DNA of 64,000 bases from assembly GCF_902459525.1 (NCBI RefSeq), contig NZ_LR699166.1, positions 2,988,501 to 3,052,500 on the forward strand. The letters are read 5' to 3'. The notes beneath the pieces were generated by a model. The model was not told the DNA's origin. It was given only the letters and a program-made list of their open reading frames with translations, and did not search any database. Position numbers and translations under genes: made by a program. This document shows, piece after piece, positions 54,046 to 63,862 of the stretch (the stretch's first letter is position 1; each line of letters begins with the position of its first letter). Source of the stretch: Sideroxydans sp. CL21. GTDB lineage: Bacteria > Pseudomonadota > Gammaproteobacteria > Burkholderiales > Gallionellaceae.

Positions 54046-54663
54046 ATGGCGACGAAACCCCCAGCCAAACCTGTTGCTCCAGCCGCCAAAGAAGAAGCAC
54101 CGGCCGCCGCACCACCCAAAAGCAAGAAAATGCTGATCATCGGCATCGTCTCGTTGCTGGTGATCGTCGCAGGAGGAGCGGGCTGGTTCTTCACCAGGAG
54201 TCATGCTCCGGCTGATGCACACGCGGATGCACCCAAAGTGGAAGCTCCCCATGAAGCGAAATTCGTTTCCCTGGGCGAGAACTTCACTGTCAACCTGCAA
54301 CGCGAAGAAGGAGACCAATACCTGCAGGCAGGCATCACGCTGAAGGTGCTGCAACCGGAACTGGAAGAAAAAATCAAAGCCACGATGCCCGAGATCCGCA
54401 GCAAGTTGTTGTTCCTGCTTTCCAGCAAGAAACCTTCCGAACTCCAGACTATAGAAGGCAAAAAGAAACTGATCTCCGAAATCATCGCCGAGACCGATGG
54501 CGTGCTCGGCCTGAGCGCTTCGCCCGCCGCAACCGCTCCGGCACATGAGCTTGCAGCCTCGGGCGCCGCCTCCGCACCAGTGGTTGTCGCGCCCCCTGCT
54601 GTTGTCGAACCCAACCCCAAGGGTGTGGTGGACGTATTGTTCACCTCGTTCATTATCCAGTAA
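54046..54663 (+). CDS. fliL: Flagellar basal body-associated protein FliL
   Basis: 205 residues. N-terminal Ala/Pro-rich stretch, one transmembrane helix (MLIIGIVSLLVIVAGGAGWFF), and the periplasmic FliL domain (FVSLGENFTVNLQREEGDQYLQAGITLKV). Notably an Ala/Pro/Val-rich insert (about 165-190) precedes the C-terminal VDVLFTSFIIQ. It interacts with stators. Confidence 0.93.
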   Translation: MATKPPAKPVAPAAKEEAPAAAPPKSKKMLIIGIVSLLVIVAGGAGWFFTRSHAPADAHADAPKVEAPHEAKFVSLGENFTVNLQREEGDQYLQAGITLKVLQPELEEKIKATMPEIRSKLLFLLSSKKPSELQTIEGKKKLISEIIAETDGVLGLSASPAATAPAHELAASGAASAPVVVAPPAVVEPNPKGVVDVLFTSFIIQ

Positions 54664-54678
54664 CGGCGAACTGATGCC

Positions 54679-55680
54679 ATGAGCAAGGAATTTCTCTCCC
54701 AGGACGAAGTCGACTCGCTGCTGCGGGGCGTCACTGGCGAAGCCGAAGAAACCAAATCGGACGCGCCGGAAGGAGGAGTACGCCCATACAACATGGCAAC
54801 GCAGGAACGCATCGTGCGCGGGCGCATGCCCACGATGGAAATCATCAACGAGCGCTTCGCACGCCTGTTCCGTATCTCTCTGTATAACTTTATCCACCGC
54901 AGTTCCGAGATCTCGGTCGGGCCGGTGAGAGTGATGAAATTCTCCGAGTTCATCCGCAACTTGCCCGTACCTGCCAACCTGAACCTGGTTCAGGTCAAAC
55001 CGCTGCGCGGCAACGCGCTGTTCATCTTCGACCCAAACCTGGTGTTCATGGTAGTGGACAGCCTGTTCGGCGGCGACGGGCGTTTTCACACGCGTGTCGA
55101 GGGACGCGAGTTCACCCAGACCGAGCATCGCATCATCCAGAAGTTGCTGGAAGTGGTATTCCAGACTTACGGTAAATCCTGGGAAACCGTGCAGAAGCTG
55201 GATTTCGAATTCGTCCGTTCGGAAGTGAACCCGCAGTTCGCCAACATCGCGACGCCGAACGAAGTAGTGGTGGTGACGACCTTCGAGGTTGAGTTCACCG
55301 GCGTCGGCGGTTCCATCCATATTTGCATGCCCTACGCGATGATCGAACCGATCCGCGAACTGCTCTACAGCACCATGCAGGGGGATCATGTCATCGCCGA
55401 CAAGCGCTGGCTGCACATGCTTTCCAAGCAGATCCAGTCGGCAGAGATTGATCTCACTGCCGTGCTCGGTCATGCCATGACCAATGTTGAACATGTTTTG
55501 AAAATGCGTGTCGGCGACGTCATTCCGCTGGAGGTTGCCGATCATATTCAGGTCATGGTCGACAATGTGCCGGTAATGGAATGCAAATACGGCGCATCCA
55601 ATGGGCAATACGCACTGAGAGTTGAGAAGATGCTGGCGACGGAACCCGTCGAATCATTGAATGGAGGAAAAAATGGCTGA
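54679..55680 (+). CDS. fliM: Flagellar motor switch protein FliM
   Basis: 333 residues. The CheY-P binding N-terminus MSKEFLSQDEVDSLLRGV is intact. The middle domain has YNMATQERIVRGRMPTMEIINERFARLF and GPVRVMKFSEFIRNL; the C-terminal SpoA domain ends EVADHIQVMVDNVPVMECKYG. It overlaps fliN by 8 bp. Confidence 0.97.
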   Translation: MSKEFLSQDEVDSLLRGVTGEAEETKSDAPEGGVRPYNMATQERIVRGRMPTMEIINERFARLFRISLYNFIHRSSEISVGPVRVMKFSEFIRNLPVPANLNLVQVKPLRGNALFIFDPNLVFMVVDSLFGGDGRFHTRVEGREFTQTEHRIIQKLLEVVFQTYGKSWETVQKLDFEFVRSEVNPQFANIATPNEVVVVTTFEVEFTGVGGSIHICMPYAMIEPIRELLYSTMQGDHVIADKRWLHMLSKQIQSAEIDLTAVLGHAMTNVEHVLKMRVGDVIPLEVADHIQVMVDNVPVMECKYGASNGQYALRVEKMLATEPVESLNGGKNG

Positions 55681-56077
55681 AGAATCCACGGAACAAATCA
55701 GCGCGGACGATTGGGGCGCTGCCATGGCGGAACAAGCCGCTGTCGATCCCGCAGCACCTGCAGTTCAACCGCATGTATTCGAGCAATTCGGCGGTGCCGG
55801 CGGCGCGACCGCGCACAACGACCTGGACATGATCCTGGACATCCCGGTGCAGCTTACCGTGGAGCTGGGCCACACCAAAATGCCGATCAAGAACCTGCTG
55901 CAACTGGCCCAGGGCTCGGTCGTGGAGCTGGCCGGCATGGCGGGGGAACCGCTGGACGTGCTGATCAACGGCTTTCTCATCGCACAGGGCGAAGTGGTGG
56001 TGGTAAACGACAAGCTGGGCATCCGTCTCACCGACATCATCACGCCGTCGGAGCGTCTGCGCCGCATCAACAAGTAA
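55673..56077 (+). CDS. fliN: Flagellar motor switch protein FliN
   Basis: 134 residues from ATG 55673, the start next to a GGAGG site; an in-frame ATG four codons upstream is possible. The conserved SpoA domain is LDIPVQLTVELGHTKMPIKNLLQLAQGSVVELAGMAGEPLDVLINGFLIAQGEVVVVNDKLGIRLTDI. It forms the C-ring with FliM. Confidence 0.96.
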   Translation: MAEESTEQISADDWGAAMAEQAAVDPAAPAVQPHVFEQFGGAGGATAHNDLDMILDIPVQLTVELGHTKMPIKNLLQLAQGSVVELAGMAGEPLDVLINGFLIAQGEVVVVNDKLGIRLTDIITPSERLRRINK

Positions 56078-56080
56078 CGG

Positions 56081-56536
56081 ATGTCCATCATGCAAATTCG
56101 CATTCTTGCTGCTTTGACGTCGGCAGTTTTCTCCCCGCTCGCCCTTGCCGCCGACCCGGCGCGTCCAGTGTATGTACCTCCGCCCGCCGCGGCGATGTCT
56201 TCCGGCAGCGTGCTGCAAGTCGTTCTGAGCCTGCTCCTGGTGCTGGCGGCTGTCGTGCTGGTCGGATGGATACTGAAACGTATCAACCTGCCTCAACAGG
56301 GTGCAGGCAATGCGCTCAGGGTCATCAGCGGCGTTGCGGTCGGCCAGCGCGAACGCATCGTGCTGGTTGAAGTGAACGATACCTGGCTGGTAGTCGGTGT
56401 TGCTCCCGGCCAGGTCAACGCGCTGCACACGATGCCCAAAGGTTCCTTGTCCGCCGCGCCGGGTAATCCCGCAGGAGACGACAGCAAGTTCCAGGTCTGG
56501 CTGAAACAGATGATGGAGAAGCGCAATGTCCGTTAA
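56081..56536 (+). CDS. fliO: Flagellar biosynthetic protein FliO
   Basis: 151 residues. An N-terminal signal-like segment, one transmembrane helix ([22 protein letters not shown]), and a cytoplasmic FliO domain ([41 protein letters not shown]). It assists FliP ring assembly. ATG 56081 or 56090 is possible. It overlaps fliP by 11 bp. Confidence 0.92.
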   Translation: MSIMQIRILAALTSAVFSPLALAADPARPVYVPPPAAAMSSGSVLQVVLSLLLVLAAVVLVGWILKRINLPQQGAGNALRVISGVAVGQRERIVLVEVNDTWLVVGVAPGQVNALHTMPKGSLSAAPGNPAGDDSKFQVWLKQMMEKRNVR

Positions 56537-57272
56537 AAGGATAGCAATCGCTGCCCTGCTGTTTGCAACAAGCGCTTCGGCGTTCGCCGCCGAAACCGGC
56601 ATGCTGGCACTGACCAGCACCCCCGCAGCGGGCGGCGGGCAAACTTACACACTCAGCCTGCAGACGCTGATCCTGATCTCGTCGCTCACTTTCCTGCCGG
56701 CCATTCTGCTCATGATGACCGGCTTCACCCGCATCATCATCGTATTGTCGCTGTTGCGTTCCGCCCTCGGCACCCCCTCGTCGCCGCCCAACCAGGTACT
56801 GGTCGGTCTGGCCCTGTTCCTCACTTTTTTCGTGATGTCGCCCGTGTTAGACAAAATCTACGACGATGCCTACTTGCCCTTCAGCGAGAACAAAATCACG
56901 CTGCAACAAGCCTATGAAAAGGGCAGTGCCCCGCTCAAAGCCTTTATGTTGCGCCAGACGCGCGAAACGGATCTTGCACTGTTCGTGCGCATCTCGAATA
57001 GCGAACCTCTGGAAAGTGCCGAGGATGTGCCGCTTAAAATTCTGGTTCCAGCCTACGTGATCAGCGAATTGAAGACCGCCTTCCAGATCGGTTTCGTGGT
57101 GTTCATCCCTTTCCTCATCATCGACATGGTGGTGGCCAGCGTGCTGATGTCGATGGGTATGATGATGGTTTCGCCCGCCGTGATCTCCCTGCCGTTCAAG
57201 ATCATGCTGTTCGTACTGGCGGACGGCTGGAACCTGCTGGTCGGCTCGCTTGTGCAGAGCTTCTATACGTGA
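56526..57272 (+). CDS. fliP: Flagellar export gate protein FliP
   Basis: 248 residues with a cleavable signal ([18 protein letters not shown]) and four membrane helices. Conserved segments are [39 protein letters not shown] and [36 protein letters not shown]. Part of the FliP5-FliQ4-FliR1 export gate. Confidence 0.97.
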   Translation: MSVKRIAIAALLFATSASAFAAETGMLALTSTPAAGGGQTYTLSLQTLILISSLTFLPAILLMMTGFTRIIIVLSLLRSALGTPSSPPNQVLVGLALFLTFFVMSPVLDKIYDDAYLPFSENKITLQQAYEKGSAPLKAFMLRQTRETDLALFVRISNSEPLESAEDVPLKILVPAYVISELKTAFQIGFVVFIPFLIIDMVVASVLMSMGMMMVSPAVISLPFKIMLFVLADGWNLLVGSLVQSFYT

Positions 57273-57282
57273 GGAAAGAACC

Positions 57283-57552
57283 ATGACACCCGAATCGGTA
57301 ATGACCATAGCGCAGCAGGCGATGGAACTGACGCTGATGGTTTCTGCGCCGCTACTGCTCACTGCACTCATCATCGGCCTGGTCGTCAGCATCTTTCAGG
57401 CCGCGACGCAGATCAACGAAATGACATTGTCATTCATTCCAAAGTTGATCGGGATGTTTGCCGTGCTCATCCTGTCCGGCCCGTGGATAATCGGCCTCCT
57501 GCTCGATTACATGATCCGGTTGTTCAGCAGCATTCCCTACCTGGCCGGCTGA
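57283..57552 (+). CDS. fliQ: Flagellar export gate protein FliQ
   Basis: 89 residues from ATG 57283, preceded by GAGGAAAG. Two membrane helices with the conserved VMTIAQQAMELTLMVSAPLLL and FQAATQINEMTLSFIPKL. Export gate subunit. The fliP-fliQ gap is 10 bp. Confidence 0.96.
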   Translation: MTPESVMTIAQQAMELTLMVSAPLLLTALIIGLVVSIFQAATQINEMTLSFIPKLIGMFAVLILSGPWIIGLLLDYMIRLFSSIPYLAG

Positions 57553-57553
57553 C

Positions 57554-58345
57554 GTGATCAGTTTTACCAGTGCTCAGCTCACGACCTGGCTGGCCGCTTT
57601 CATCTTCCCGCTGTCCCGCATACTCGCCTTCATTGCCAGTTCTCCCATCTTTGGCAACAAAGAGGTTCCTGTTCGCATCAAGATCGGGATTGGATTGGCG
57701 ATCACCTTTGTCATCGCACCGACGCTCAGCATCCCTGCCGATCTGGATCCCGTTTCGGCACAGGGCTTGTTCGTGCTGGTGGAGCAAATTGTGGCCGGAG
57801 TCATCATGGGGTTTTCCATTCAGATCATTTTTGCCGCGGTGGAGATGGCGGGTGATCTTGCCGGCATGCAGATGGGCCTGGGCTTCGCCAGCTTTTACGA
57901 CCCGCAGAATGCATCCTTTACTCCCGTGGTCGCTCAATTCCTCGGCATTATTGCCGCGCTGGCCTTCCTCGCCGCAGACGGGCACCTTTACATGCTTTCC
58001 GCTCTGGCCGACAGTTTTCGTGATTTCCCGATTGGCGCCGGCATTCCCCCTTCAGCCCAAGCTTTCCGCACCATGGCAGAATGGGGAGGTTCCTTGTTCA
58101 GCCTTGCGCTGCAATTCTCGTTGCCGCTGATCGGCGCTCTGCTTATCGCCAATCTGGCGCTTGGCATCCTCACCCGCAGTGCCCCGCAGCTCAACATCTT
58201 CGCGGTCGGCTTCCCTATCACCCTCGCGGTTGGATTTGCCACATTGATGTTAACAATTCCTTACCTGGCACCGCTAATGGAATATTTCACCCGTTCCGGG
58301 CTGGACACGATATCGCGCATCATGCAGCAACTGGGTGCGCACTGA
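57554..58345 (+). CDS. fliR: Flagellar export gate protein FliR
   Basis: 263 residues from GTG 57554. Six membrane helices, with FSRIMAFIASSPIF-like (FPLSRILAFIASSPIFGNKEVPVRIKIGI) and GFSIQIIFAAVEMAGDLAGMQMGLGF. It is the last gene of the fliF-fliR operon; flhB, which commonly follows, is not present here. Confidence 0.95.
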   Translation: MISFTSAQLTTWLAAFIFPLSRILAFIASSPIFGNKEVPVRIKIGIGLAITFVIAPTLSIPADLDPVSAQGLFVLVEQIVAGVIMGFSIQIIFAAVEMAGDLAGMQMGLGFASFYDPQNASFTPVVAQFLGIIAALAFLAADGHLYMLSALADSFRDFPIGAGIPPSAQAFRTMAEWGGSLFSLALQFSLPLIGALLIANLALGILTRSAPQLNIFAVGFPITLAVGFATLMLTIPYLAPLMEYFTRSGLDTISRIMQQLGAH

Positions 58346-58585
58346 GCTGAATGCGCTCGGCAATCAAGTTCATTTGGCCAAAATACCCATTTCCAAAAGG
58401 ATGTTAATTGGCAATTCCCTACATATTTCGGTGTATTTCAATCTCAAGGTGACAAGCGTAAAGTTGTATCGGTGAATATTTGGGGTTATCTGCCCATATT
58501 GATTGAGGACAGCATGTGAGCATCAGTAAACATTCCAAAATTGGCAAAACAGAATAATTGAAATCTGCAACCGAAAAGGGCTGAT

Positions 58586-60217
58586 ATGTTTTCAAATCTC
58601 CTGCATGCATCCCGCAGTTCAATACAGTTAAAGCTGTTTCTGTCTTTGACCGCCATTGTTGCGCTCAGTCTCACGGCAATTTTAGCCAGCCAGGTCTATC
58701 TGGTTCAGGACTATTTCGTGCGCCAGGCAGAAGCCAATTTGCGCAGCAGCAATTACTTGCTGAGCCGGGTATTGGCCGATCCCCTGTTTGAAAAGGATTT
58801 GTCACTACTGCAGGCGAGGTTGCAGGAAGTCCAGACCAAACTGCCGCTGTGCAATTTTCAGTTGAAGGACGATATCGGGACGGTTGTTTACAAAGTCGGA
58901 GAAGTACATGCGCGGAGCGATACCGAATTCGACCCGAACAGTCTTGACGGGTGCTACAACACAATCATCCCCGTGGTTCATGAGAATCGGCTGTTGGGCA
59001 CAGTGCGCATGGGCGTACGGACCGACGACATTGCGCAGGCGCGAGAAAGCCTGATCCAGCACAGCGCCTTTTTCGCCGTGTTCTGGTTCGCGGTATTCAT
59101 GCTGCCTTTCTTTGTGCAAATCCGCCGCCTGGTCAACCCGCTAGGCGACCTGTCCCGAGCCGCCCAGGAAATCGCCAATGGCAATCTCGACTACCCCACT
59201 CCTGAACCGGTGCGCGGAAATGATGAAATCTCGCGACTGCTTACCAGTTTCCAGGGAATGGCACAGGCACTGGTAAGCAACAGGAATACGCAAGCAGCCA
59301 GCCTGGCCGCGCTAAACAATGAAAAATCCACGCTGGACGCGCTGCTCGCCACCCTTCCGGTCGGTGTGATATTTGCCGATCGCAGTCATATCCGGTATTG
59401 CAACAATGCGTTCCGGCAGTTGTACCTGCTTGGCCCGAATGAAGAGCTGGTTGGCATGAAGAACGATACTATGCTGTTGCGCCTGGGCCAGATCGCCGCC
59501 GAAGCGGATTCTTTCCTGAAGACCCTTGCAGAAATCCTGGAAACTCGCAAGCTGATCGAGCCGAAGTACATCGCGCTTAAAGATGGCCGCCACCTCCGAT
59601 TGATTTCAAACATCGTGATCGCTCCCGAGAGCAGCGGTTATCTTGGGCGTTTCTGGCTCTTCGAGGATGTGACGGAAGAAAGAAAGACACTGCACATGGC
59701 AGAGCTGCGTGCCGAACATGATGCGCTGACATTGCTTTTTAACCGTCAACGCTACGATCAGGATCTGCCTCGCCTCATTGCCCAAGCCGAGCGTGATGGA
59801 TCGCGGCTTGCCCTGTTGCTGTTCGACCTCGACAATTTCAAGCCGGTCAATGACCTGCACGGTCATGCGGCAGGCGATATCGTGCTCAAGAAAGTCGCTG
59901 AAACGCTTACTCTGCAGTTACGCCGTAACGAAGTGCTGTATCGGATCGGGGGCGACGAGTTCGCACTATTGCTGGTCAATGCCAGCAATGACGAGATCGC
60001 GTTGCTGGCGGAGCGTATCGTACAAACCGTTCACTCTCTGACATTCGATTTCAATGGTACGACTGCGAAGGTCGGATGCAGTCTGGGGGTTGCGCGTTTT
60101 CCTCACGATGCGATAACACTCCAGGTCTTGCTGCAGCTTGCAGACCGCGCCATGTATGAAGCAAAACAGCGCGGCAAGAACAATTGGGTGATGCATCAGG
60201 ACAAAACAAGGCACTGA
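58586..60217 (+). CDS. Membrane diguanylate cyclase with HAMP and PAS domains
   Basis: 543 residues. A first membrane helix (about 14-38), a periplasmic domain (about 40-160), a second helix (AFFAVFWFAVFMLPFFV), HAMP (about 180-232), a PAS-like domain (about 250-370) and GGDEF (about 385-543). The active motif is a canonical GGDEF within YRIGGDEFALLL. At the I-site position the residues are RRNE rather than RxxD, so product inhibition may be lost or altered. An inner-membrane sensor that makes c-di-GMP, possibly regulating motility next to the flagellar genes. Confidence 0.9.
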   Translation: MFSNLLHASRSSIQLKLFLSLTAIVALSLTAILASQVYLVQDYFVRQAEANLRSSNYLLSRVLADPLFEKDLSLLQARLQEVQTKLPLCNFQLKDDIGTVVYKVGEVHARSDTEFDPNSLDGCYNTIIPVVHENRLLGTVRMGVRTDDIAQARESLIQHSAFFAVFWFAVFMLPFFVQIRRLVNPLGDLSRAAQEIANGNLDYPTPEPVRGNDEISRLLTSFQGMAQALVSNRNTQAASLAALNNEKSTLDALLATLPVGVIFADRSHIRYCNNAFRQLYLLGPNEELVGMKNDTMLLRLGQIAAEADSFLKTLAEILETRKLIEPKYIALKDGRHLRLISNIVIAPESSGYLGRFWLFEDVTEERKTLHMAELRAEHDALTLLFNRQRYDQDLPRLIAQAERDGSRLALLLFDLDNFKPVNDLHGHAAGDIVLKKVAETLTLQLRRNEVLYRIGGDEFALLLVNASNDEIALLAERIVQTVHSLTFDFNGTTAKVGCSLGVARFPHDAITLQVLLQLADRAMYEAKQRGKNNWVMHQDKTRH

Positions 60218-60415
60218 CGATCAGGATCGTGACGTCCAGTTTGCACGCTTGTGAATGGCCTGTGTTTAACCGTCAGAGCCGCATACGGAATATGGATTAA
60301 TGGCGATTTCCATATTTTAAATATCGTACGGCATTGGCGATGCTGATTGCTTCGCGGATCAACACTGAAAGGTTATCGGGTATATCAGACCTTCCTTGAG
60401 TTTCCGGGGAAATTG

Positions 60416-61312
60416 ATGAAGACCAATACACAATCGGAGCGGGCACGCTGGTTAGCGTTCATCAGTATCGTGGGAATAGTCATTGTCGGGGGTTATTTTG
60501 TGCTTTACCCCCAGACGCTCTTCAAGCCCGGTGCAAAGCTGTTCGACATGGGTTACAACCTTGGGTTGGCGGGCGGCCTGATGATGCTGACGCTCTTGCT
60601 TTACCCGCTGCGCAAACGGCTCAGGTTCGCCGGCAAATTGGGGGCGCTGCCGAAATGGTTCAGGTGGCACATGTTGCTGGGGATCCTGGGTCCGCTCACG
60701 ATCATTTTCCATTCCACTTACCATGTTTACATTCCCTACATTCACCCTATCGGCTCCCCGAATGCAGCGGTAGCCATGTTCAGCATGCTGCTTGTCGCAG
60801 GTAGCGGCATTTTCGGCCGGTTCTTTTACACAAAAATCCACCACGGCTTGTATGGCCGCATGTCCACACTCAGCGAATTGCGTTCGGATCTGGAAAATTC
60901 GGAAGATTTGAAAGCTGTGTTAAACGCCGCCCCGGGCATCGGGAAAACACTTGAGGATTTTCATACGCGCGTTGACGCCTGCGCCCGACAATCGGGCTCA
61001 GGGTTCATGAATTTTTTTACCGTGGGTTTCCAGACGATGAAGCTGTCCCGGTCCCTGCCACGGGAAATCAGCCTCGTCATGCACGACGAGGCAGTGGGAA
61101 ACAATTTCAGTCCGGAGCAACGCGCCAACATGGAACAGCGGGTTCCGGACTATCAGAAAATGATCGTTTCCTATCTCAACGCGGTACGGGATGCATCGCA
61201 ATTCAGTACCTACGAACGATTGTTCTCGTGGTGGCACATATTCCATGTCCCGCTGGTCTATTTAATGTTTTTCAGCGCGTTCTATCATGTTTATGCGGTG
61301 CATTTCTACTGA
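60416..61312 (+). CDS. Putative haem b-binding membrane protein, unknown role
   Basis: 298 residues from ATG 60416, with GGGGA upstream. There are five or so membrane helices. Paired His residues sit in two helices: RWHMLLGILGPLTIIFHSTYHV (His spaced 13-14 apart) and WWHIFHVPLVYLMFFSAFYHVYAVHF. This resembles the bis-haem helices of ferric-reductase-like or cytochrome b561-like proteins. A 100-residue soluble loop (about 155-255) separates them. No NAD or flavin domain is fused. Specific function not assigned. Confidence 0.55.
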   Translation: MKTNTQSERARWLAFISIVGIVIVGGYFVLYPQTLFKPGAKLFDMGYNLGLAGGLMMLTLLLYPLRKRLRFAGKLGALPKWFRWHMLLGILGPLTIIFHSTYHVYIPYIHPIGSPNAAVAMFSMLLVAGSGIFGRFFYTKIHHGLYGRMSTLSELRSDLENSEDLKAVLNAAPGIGKTLEDFHTRVDACARQSGSGFMNFFTVGFQTMKLSRSLPREISLVMHDEAVGNNFSPEQRANMEQRVPDYQKMIVSYLNAVRDASQFSTYERLFSWWHIFHVPLVYLMFFSAFYHVYAVHFY

Positions 61313-61416
61313 CTATAGATTGATGGCTTCCTGTGTCCGTATGGGGCAAGGTGTCATTATTTTTTAATCAGCAAGTTATAACCATTACCCTGAGTCACCT
61401 TTAGACTCTCTGGAAA

Positions 61417-61430
61417 TTGACAATGATCAA
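61417..61430 (+). promoter_or_regulatory. FNR/Anr-type site upstream of ubiUVT
   Basis: TTGAC-AATG-ATCAA matches the FNR consensus TTGAT-N4-ATCAA with one mismatch. With a TATACT -10 element at 61452-61457 the site is centred near -41, the class II activation position. It predicts induction of ubiU-ubiV-ubiT when oxygen is low. Confidence 0.8.
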
Positions 61431-61451
61431 TAGACCAAATGAGGTCATGGC

Positions 61452-61457
61452 TATACT
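61452..61457 (+). promoter_or_regulatory. -10 element of the ubiU promoter
   Basis: TATACT lies 27 bp before the ubiU ATG and 21 bp after the FNR site. There is no good -35 element, as expected for an activator-dependent class II promoter. Confidence 0.65.
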
Positions 61458-61483
61458 GAATTCCCTTGCACAAGAGAATCCAC

Positions 61484-62497
61484 ATGTTGCGCGACAATAT
61501 CCCCCAGCTCATTTGCCCCGCCGGCAGTTTGCCTGCCCTGAAAGCGGCGGTCGATAACGGTGCCGATGCCGTCTATTTCGGCTACAAGAACGACACCAAC
61601 GCGCGCAACTTCGCAGGCCTCAATTTCGACGACAAGGCCATGCGCGAAGGAATCCGCTACGCGCAGTCGCGCAGCCGCGAGGTCCTTCTGGCCATCAATA
61701 CCTTCGCGCAGCCCGGTCGCGACGCCGATTGGCAGCGCGCCGTCGACGGTGCCGCCGAACTTGGCGTCGATGCCGTGATTCTTGCCGACGTCGGACTGCT
61801 CGACTACGCCGCCAGACGCCATCCCGGTCTGCGTCTGCATCTCTCGGTACAGGGGTCGGCAACCAGCTACGAAGCGGTGAATTTTGCGCAGCGCGAATTC
61901 GGTGTGCGCCGTGCGGTGCTGCCGCGTGTGCTAACGCTGGCGCAAGTCGAGAACGTGATCAGGAACACTACAGTCGAGATCGAGGTCTTCGGTTTCGGCA
62001 GCCTGTGCGTGATGAACGAAGGACGCTGCTGGCTCTCTTCCTACGCCACCGGCGAATCTCCAAACACGGTCGGCGCATGTTCACCGGCCAAATATGTCAA
62101 ATGGGAAAAATCGCCGGGCATGATGTCGACACGATTGAACGGCATTCTGATCGACCGTTTCGGCGACAACGAACCGGCTGGCTACCCCACGCTGTGCAAG
62201 GGACGCTTCGAGGTGAACGGCGCGACCTACTACGCGCTGGAAGAACCGACCAGCCTCAACGTGCTGGAGATCCTGCCGGAGATCGCCGAAATCGGCGTTG
62301 CAGCGATCAAAGTCGAAGGGCGCCAGCGCAGCCCGACCTATGTCGCGCAAGTCACAAAAAACATGCGCGCAGCGCTTGATACGCTTGCCAGCGAAGGCAA
62401 GCGCTACCAGGTAAAGCAAGCCTGGCAGGCCGAACTGGCCAAAGTTTCGGAAGGCAGTCAGGCCACCCTCGGCGCGTACAGCCGCCCTTGGAGGTAA
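61484..62497 (+). CDS. ubiU: O2-independent ubiquinone biosynthesis protein UbiU
   Basis: 337 residues, U32-peptidase family. The four iron-sulfur Cys have exactly the UbiU spacing: C-x6-C-x16-C-x38-C (CVMNEGRC ... GAC ... LCKG). N-terminal [25 protein letters not shown] is typical. With UbiV it hydroxylates the quinone ring without oxygen, using prephenate. A TTG start six codons upstream is possible but ATG 61484 has the better AAGAG spacing. Confidence 0.95.
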   Translation: MLRDNIPQLICPAGSLPALKAAVDNGADAVYFGYKNDTNARNFAGLNFDDKAMREGIRYAQSRSREVLLAINTFAQPGRDADWQRAVDGAAELGVDAVILADVGLLDYAARRHPGLRLHLSVQGSATSYEAVNFAQREFGVRRAVLPRVLTLAQVENVIRNTTVEIEVFGFGSLCVMNEGRCWLSSYATGESPNTVGACSPAKYVKWEKSPGMMSTRLNGILIDRFGDNEPAGYPTLCKGRFEVNGATYYALEEPTSLNVLEILPEIAEIGVAAIKVEGRQRSPTYVAQVTKNMRAALDTLASEGKRYQVKQAWQAELAKVSEGSQATLGAYSRPWR

Positions 62498-62501
62498 ATC
62501 G

Positions 62502-63407
62502 ATGAAACTTGCCCTGGGTCCCCTGCTCTACTTCTGGCCGAAACAGGCCGTGCTCGATTTCTACGCCGAGATGGCGCAGAACCCGGCCATCGACATCATC
62601 TACGTCGGCGAGGTGGTCTGCTCGCGTCGCCAGCAATTGCGAGTTGCCGACTGGATCGCACTGGCACGCGAACTCTCCGACGCCGGCAAGGAGGTCGTCG
62701 TCTCGGCACAGGCCCTGCTCGAATCGGAGAGCGACCTGAAGGCATTGCGCCGACTGATGGACGAAGCCAACTGCAAGGTCGAAGCCAACGATCTGGGCGC
62801 AGTGAACATCGCTGCGGGCCGTCCTTTCGTCGCAGGCCCGCACCTGAACATCTACAACGAAAGTACGCTAAAAACTTATGCGCGTTATGGCATGCAGCGC
62901 TGGGTGCCTCCGCTGGAGGCAGACCGCAAGCTGATTGAAACGCTGCACGTCAGCCGGCCGACGGGAGTCGAGACCGAGGTCTTCGCCTTCGGCAAACTGG
63001 CGCTGGCATTTTCGGCCCGCTGTTTCACCGCCCGCCATCACGACCTGAACAAAGACGATTGCCAGTTCAAATGCATGGAGCACCCGGAAGGGATAATACT
63101 GAAAACGCGCGAAGGCCAGCCGTTCCTGACCATCAACGGCATCCAGACCATGTCGGCGCAAAGTTACAATTTACTCGACCAGATGCCGGACATGCTGAAG
63201 ATGGGGATCGACATCGTTCGTATCAGCCCTCAACCGCAACATACATCCGCTATCGTCGCCGCGTTCGACGCGGCAAGACACGGAAAAACGTCCTGTCCGG
63301 ATACCAGCGACTGGAACACTGACGGTATGGTTGACGGATACTGGTTTGGCGAAGCCGGCATCGTACAGCGCCATCAAAGTAAAATTCACGAACTGCAAGG
63401 AGCTTAA
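62502..63407 (+). CDS. ubiV: O2-independent ubiquinone biosynthesis protein UbiV
   Basis: 301 residues, U32 family. Cys40 (GEVVCSRR) and C-x12-C-x3-C ([14 protein letters not shown] ... CQFKC) are the four expected cluster ligands. It works as a heterodimer with UbiU. It starts 4 bp after ubiU. Confidence 0.95.
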   Translation: MKLALGPLLYFWPKQAVLDFYAEMAQNPAIDIIYVGEVVCSRRQQLRVADWIALARELSDAGKEVVVSAQALLESESDLKALRRLMDEANCKVEANDLGAVNIAAGRPFVAGPHLNIYNESTLKTYARYGMQRWVPPLEADRKLIETLHVSRPTGVETEVFAFGKLALAFSARCFTARHHDLNKDDCQFKCMEHPEGIILKTREGQPFLTINGIQTMSAQSYNLLDQMPDMLKMGIDIVRISPQPQHTSAIVAAFDAARHGKTSCPDTSDWNTDGMVDGYWFGEAGIVQRHQSKIHELQGA

Positions 63408-63409
63408 AC

Positions 63410-63862
63410 ATGAGCCAGCGTTTCAATATCCCGAAATTCAAGTTGCCCGCGCTGGTTGCGCGCATCGGCGTTCACCTGCCGCAATGGCCGCATGCAATGA
63501 CGCTGACTGCAGGACTGAATGCTGCAGCAAAGATGAATCTGCTGCCGATGGATAGCCTGGAATTACTGGAAGGCCGCAGCTTCCTTGTCGAGGTGCTGGA
63601 TACCGGCGGACGCGCCTGTTTTACCTATCATGCAGGCCTGTTCCGTCCTCTGTTTTCGGCTCCGCTCACACCGGATCTTTCCTTCCGTGCAAACCTCTCC
63701 GCTTTCATGCAACTGCTGGCCCGCCAGGAAGATCCCGACACACTTTTCTTCAACCGTGAATTGTCGATCGAAGGCGATACCGAACTCGGGTTGATCGTCA
63801 AAAACATGCTCGATGCGGTCGAATGGCCGCAACTCCCGAAATTGCCTGTTTTCAGCAACTGA
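63410..63862 (+). CDS. ubiT: O2-independent ubiquinone biosynthesis accessory factor UbiT
   Basis: 150 residues with an SCP2 lipid-binding domain (FLVEVLDTGGRACFTYHAGLF; LFFNRELSIEGDTELGLIVKNMLDAVEW). It is thought to hold polyprenylated intermediates. It starts 2 bp after ubiV. The 138 bp after it hold no recognised gene. Confidence 0.93.
   Translation: MSQRFNIPKFKLPALVARIGVHLPQWPHAMTLTAGLNAAAKMNLLPMDSLELLEGRSFLVEVLDTGGRACFTYHAGLFRPLFSAPLTPDLSFRANLSAFMQLLARQEDPDTLFFNRELSIEGDTELGLIVKNMLDAVEWPQLPKLPVFSN

Noticed and set aside
54025-55608. Long open frame (527 codons) on the minus strand opposite fliL and fliM
   Set aside because: It is the antisense shadow of fliL-fliM, His/Arg/Phe-rich and without recognisable domains; both plus-strand genes are well-conserved flagellar genes.
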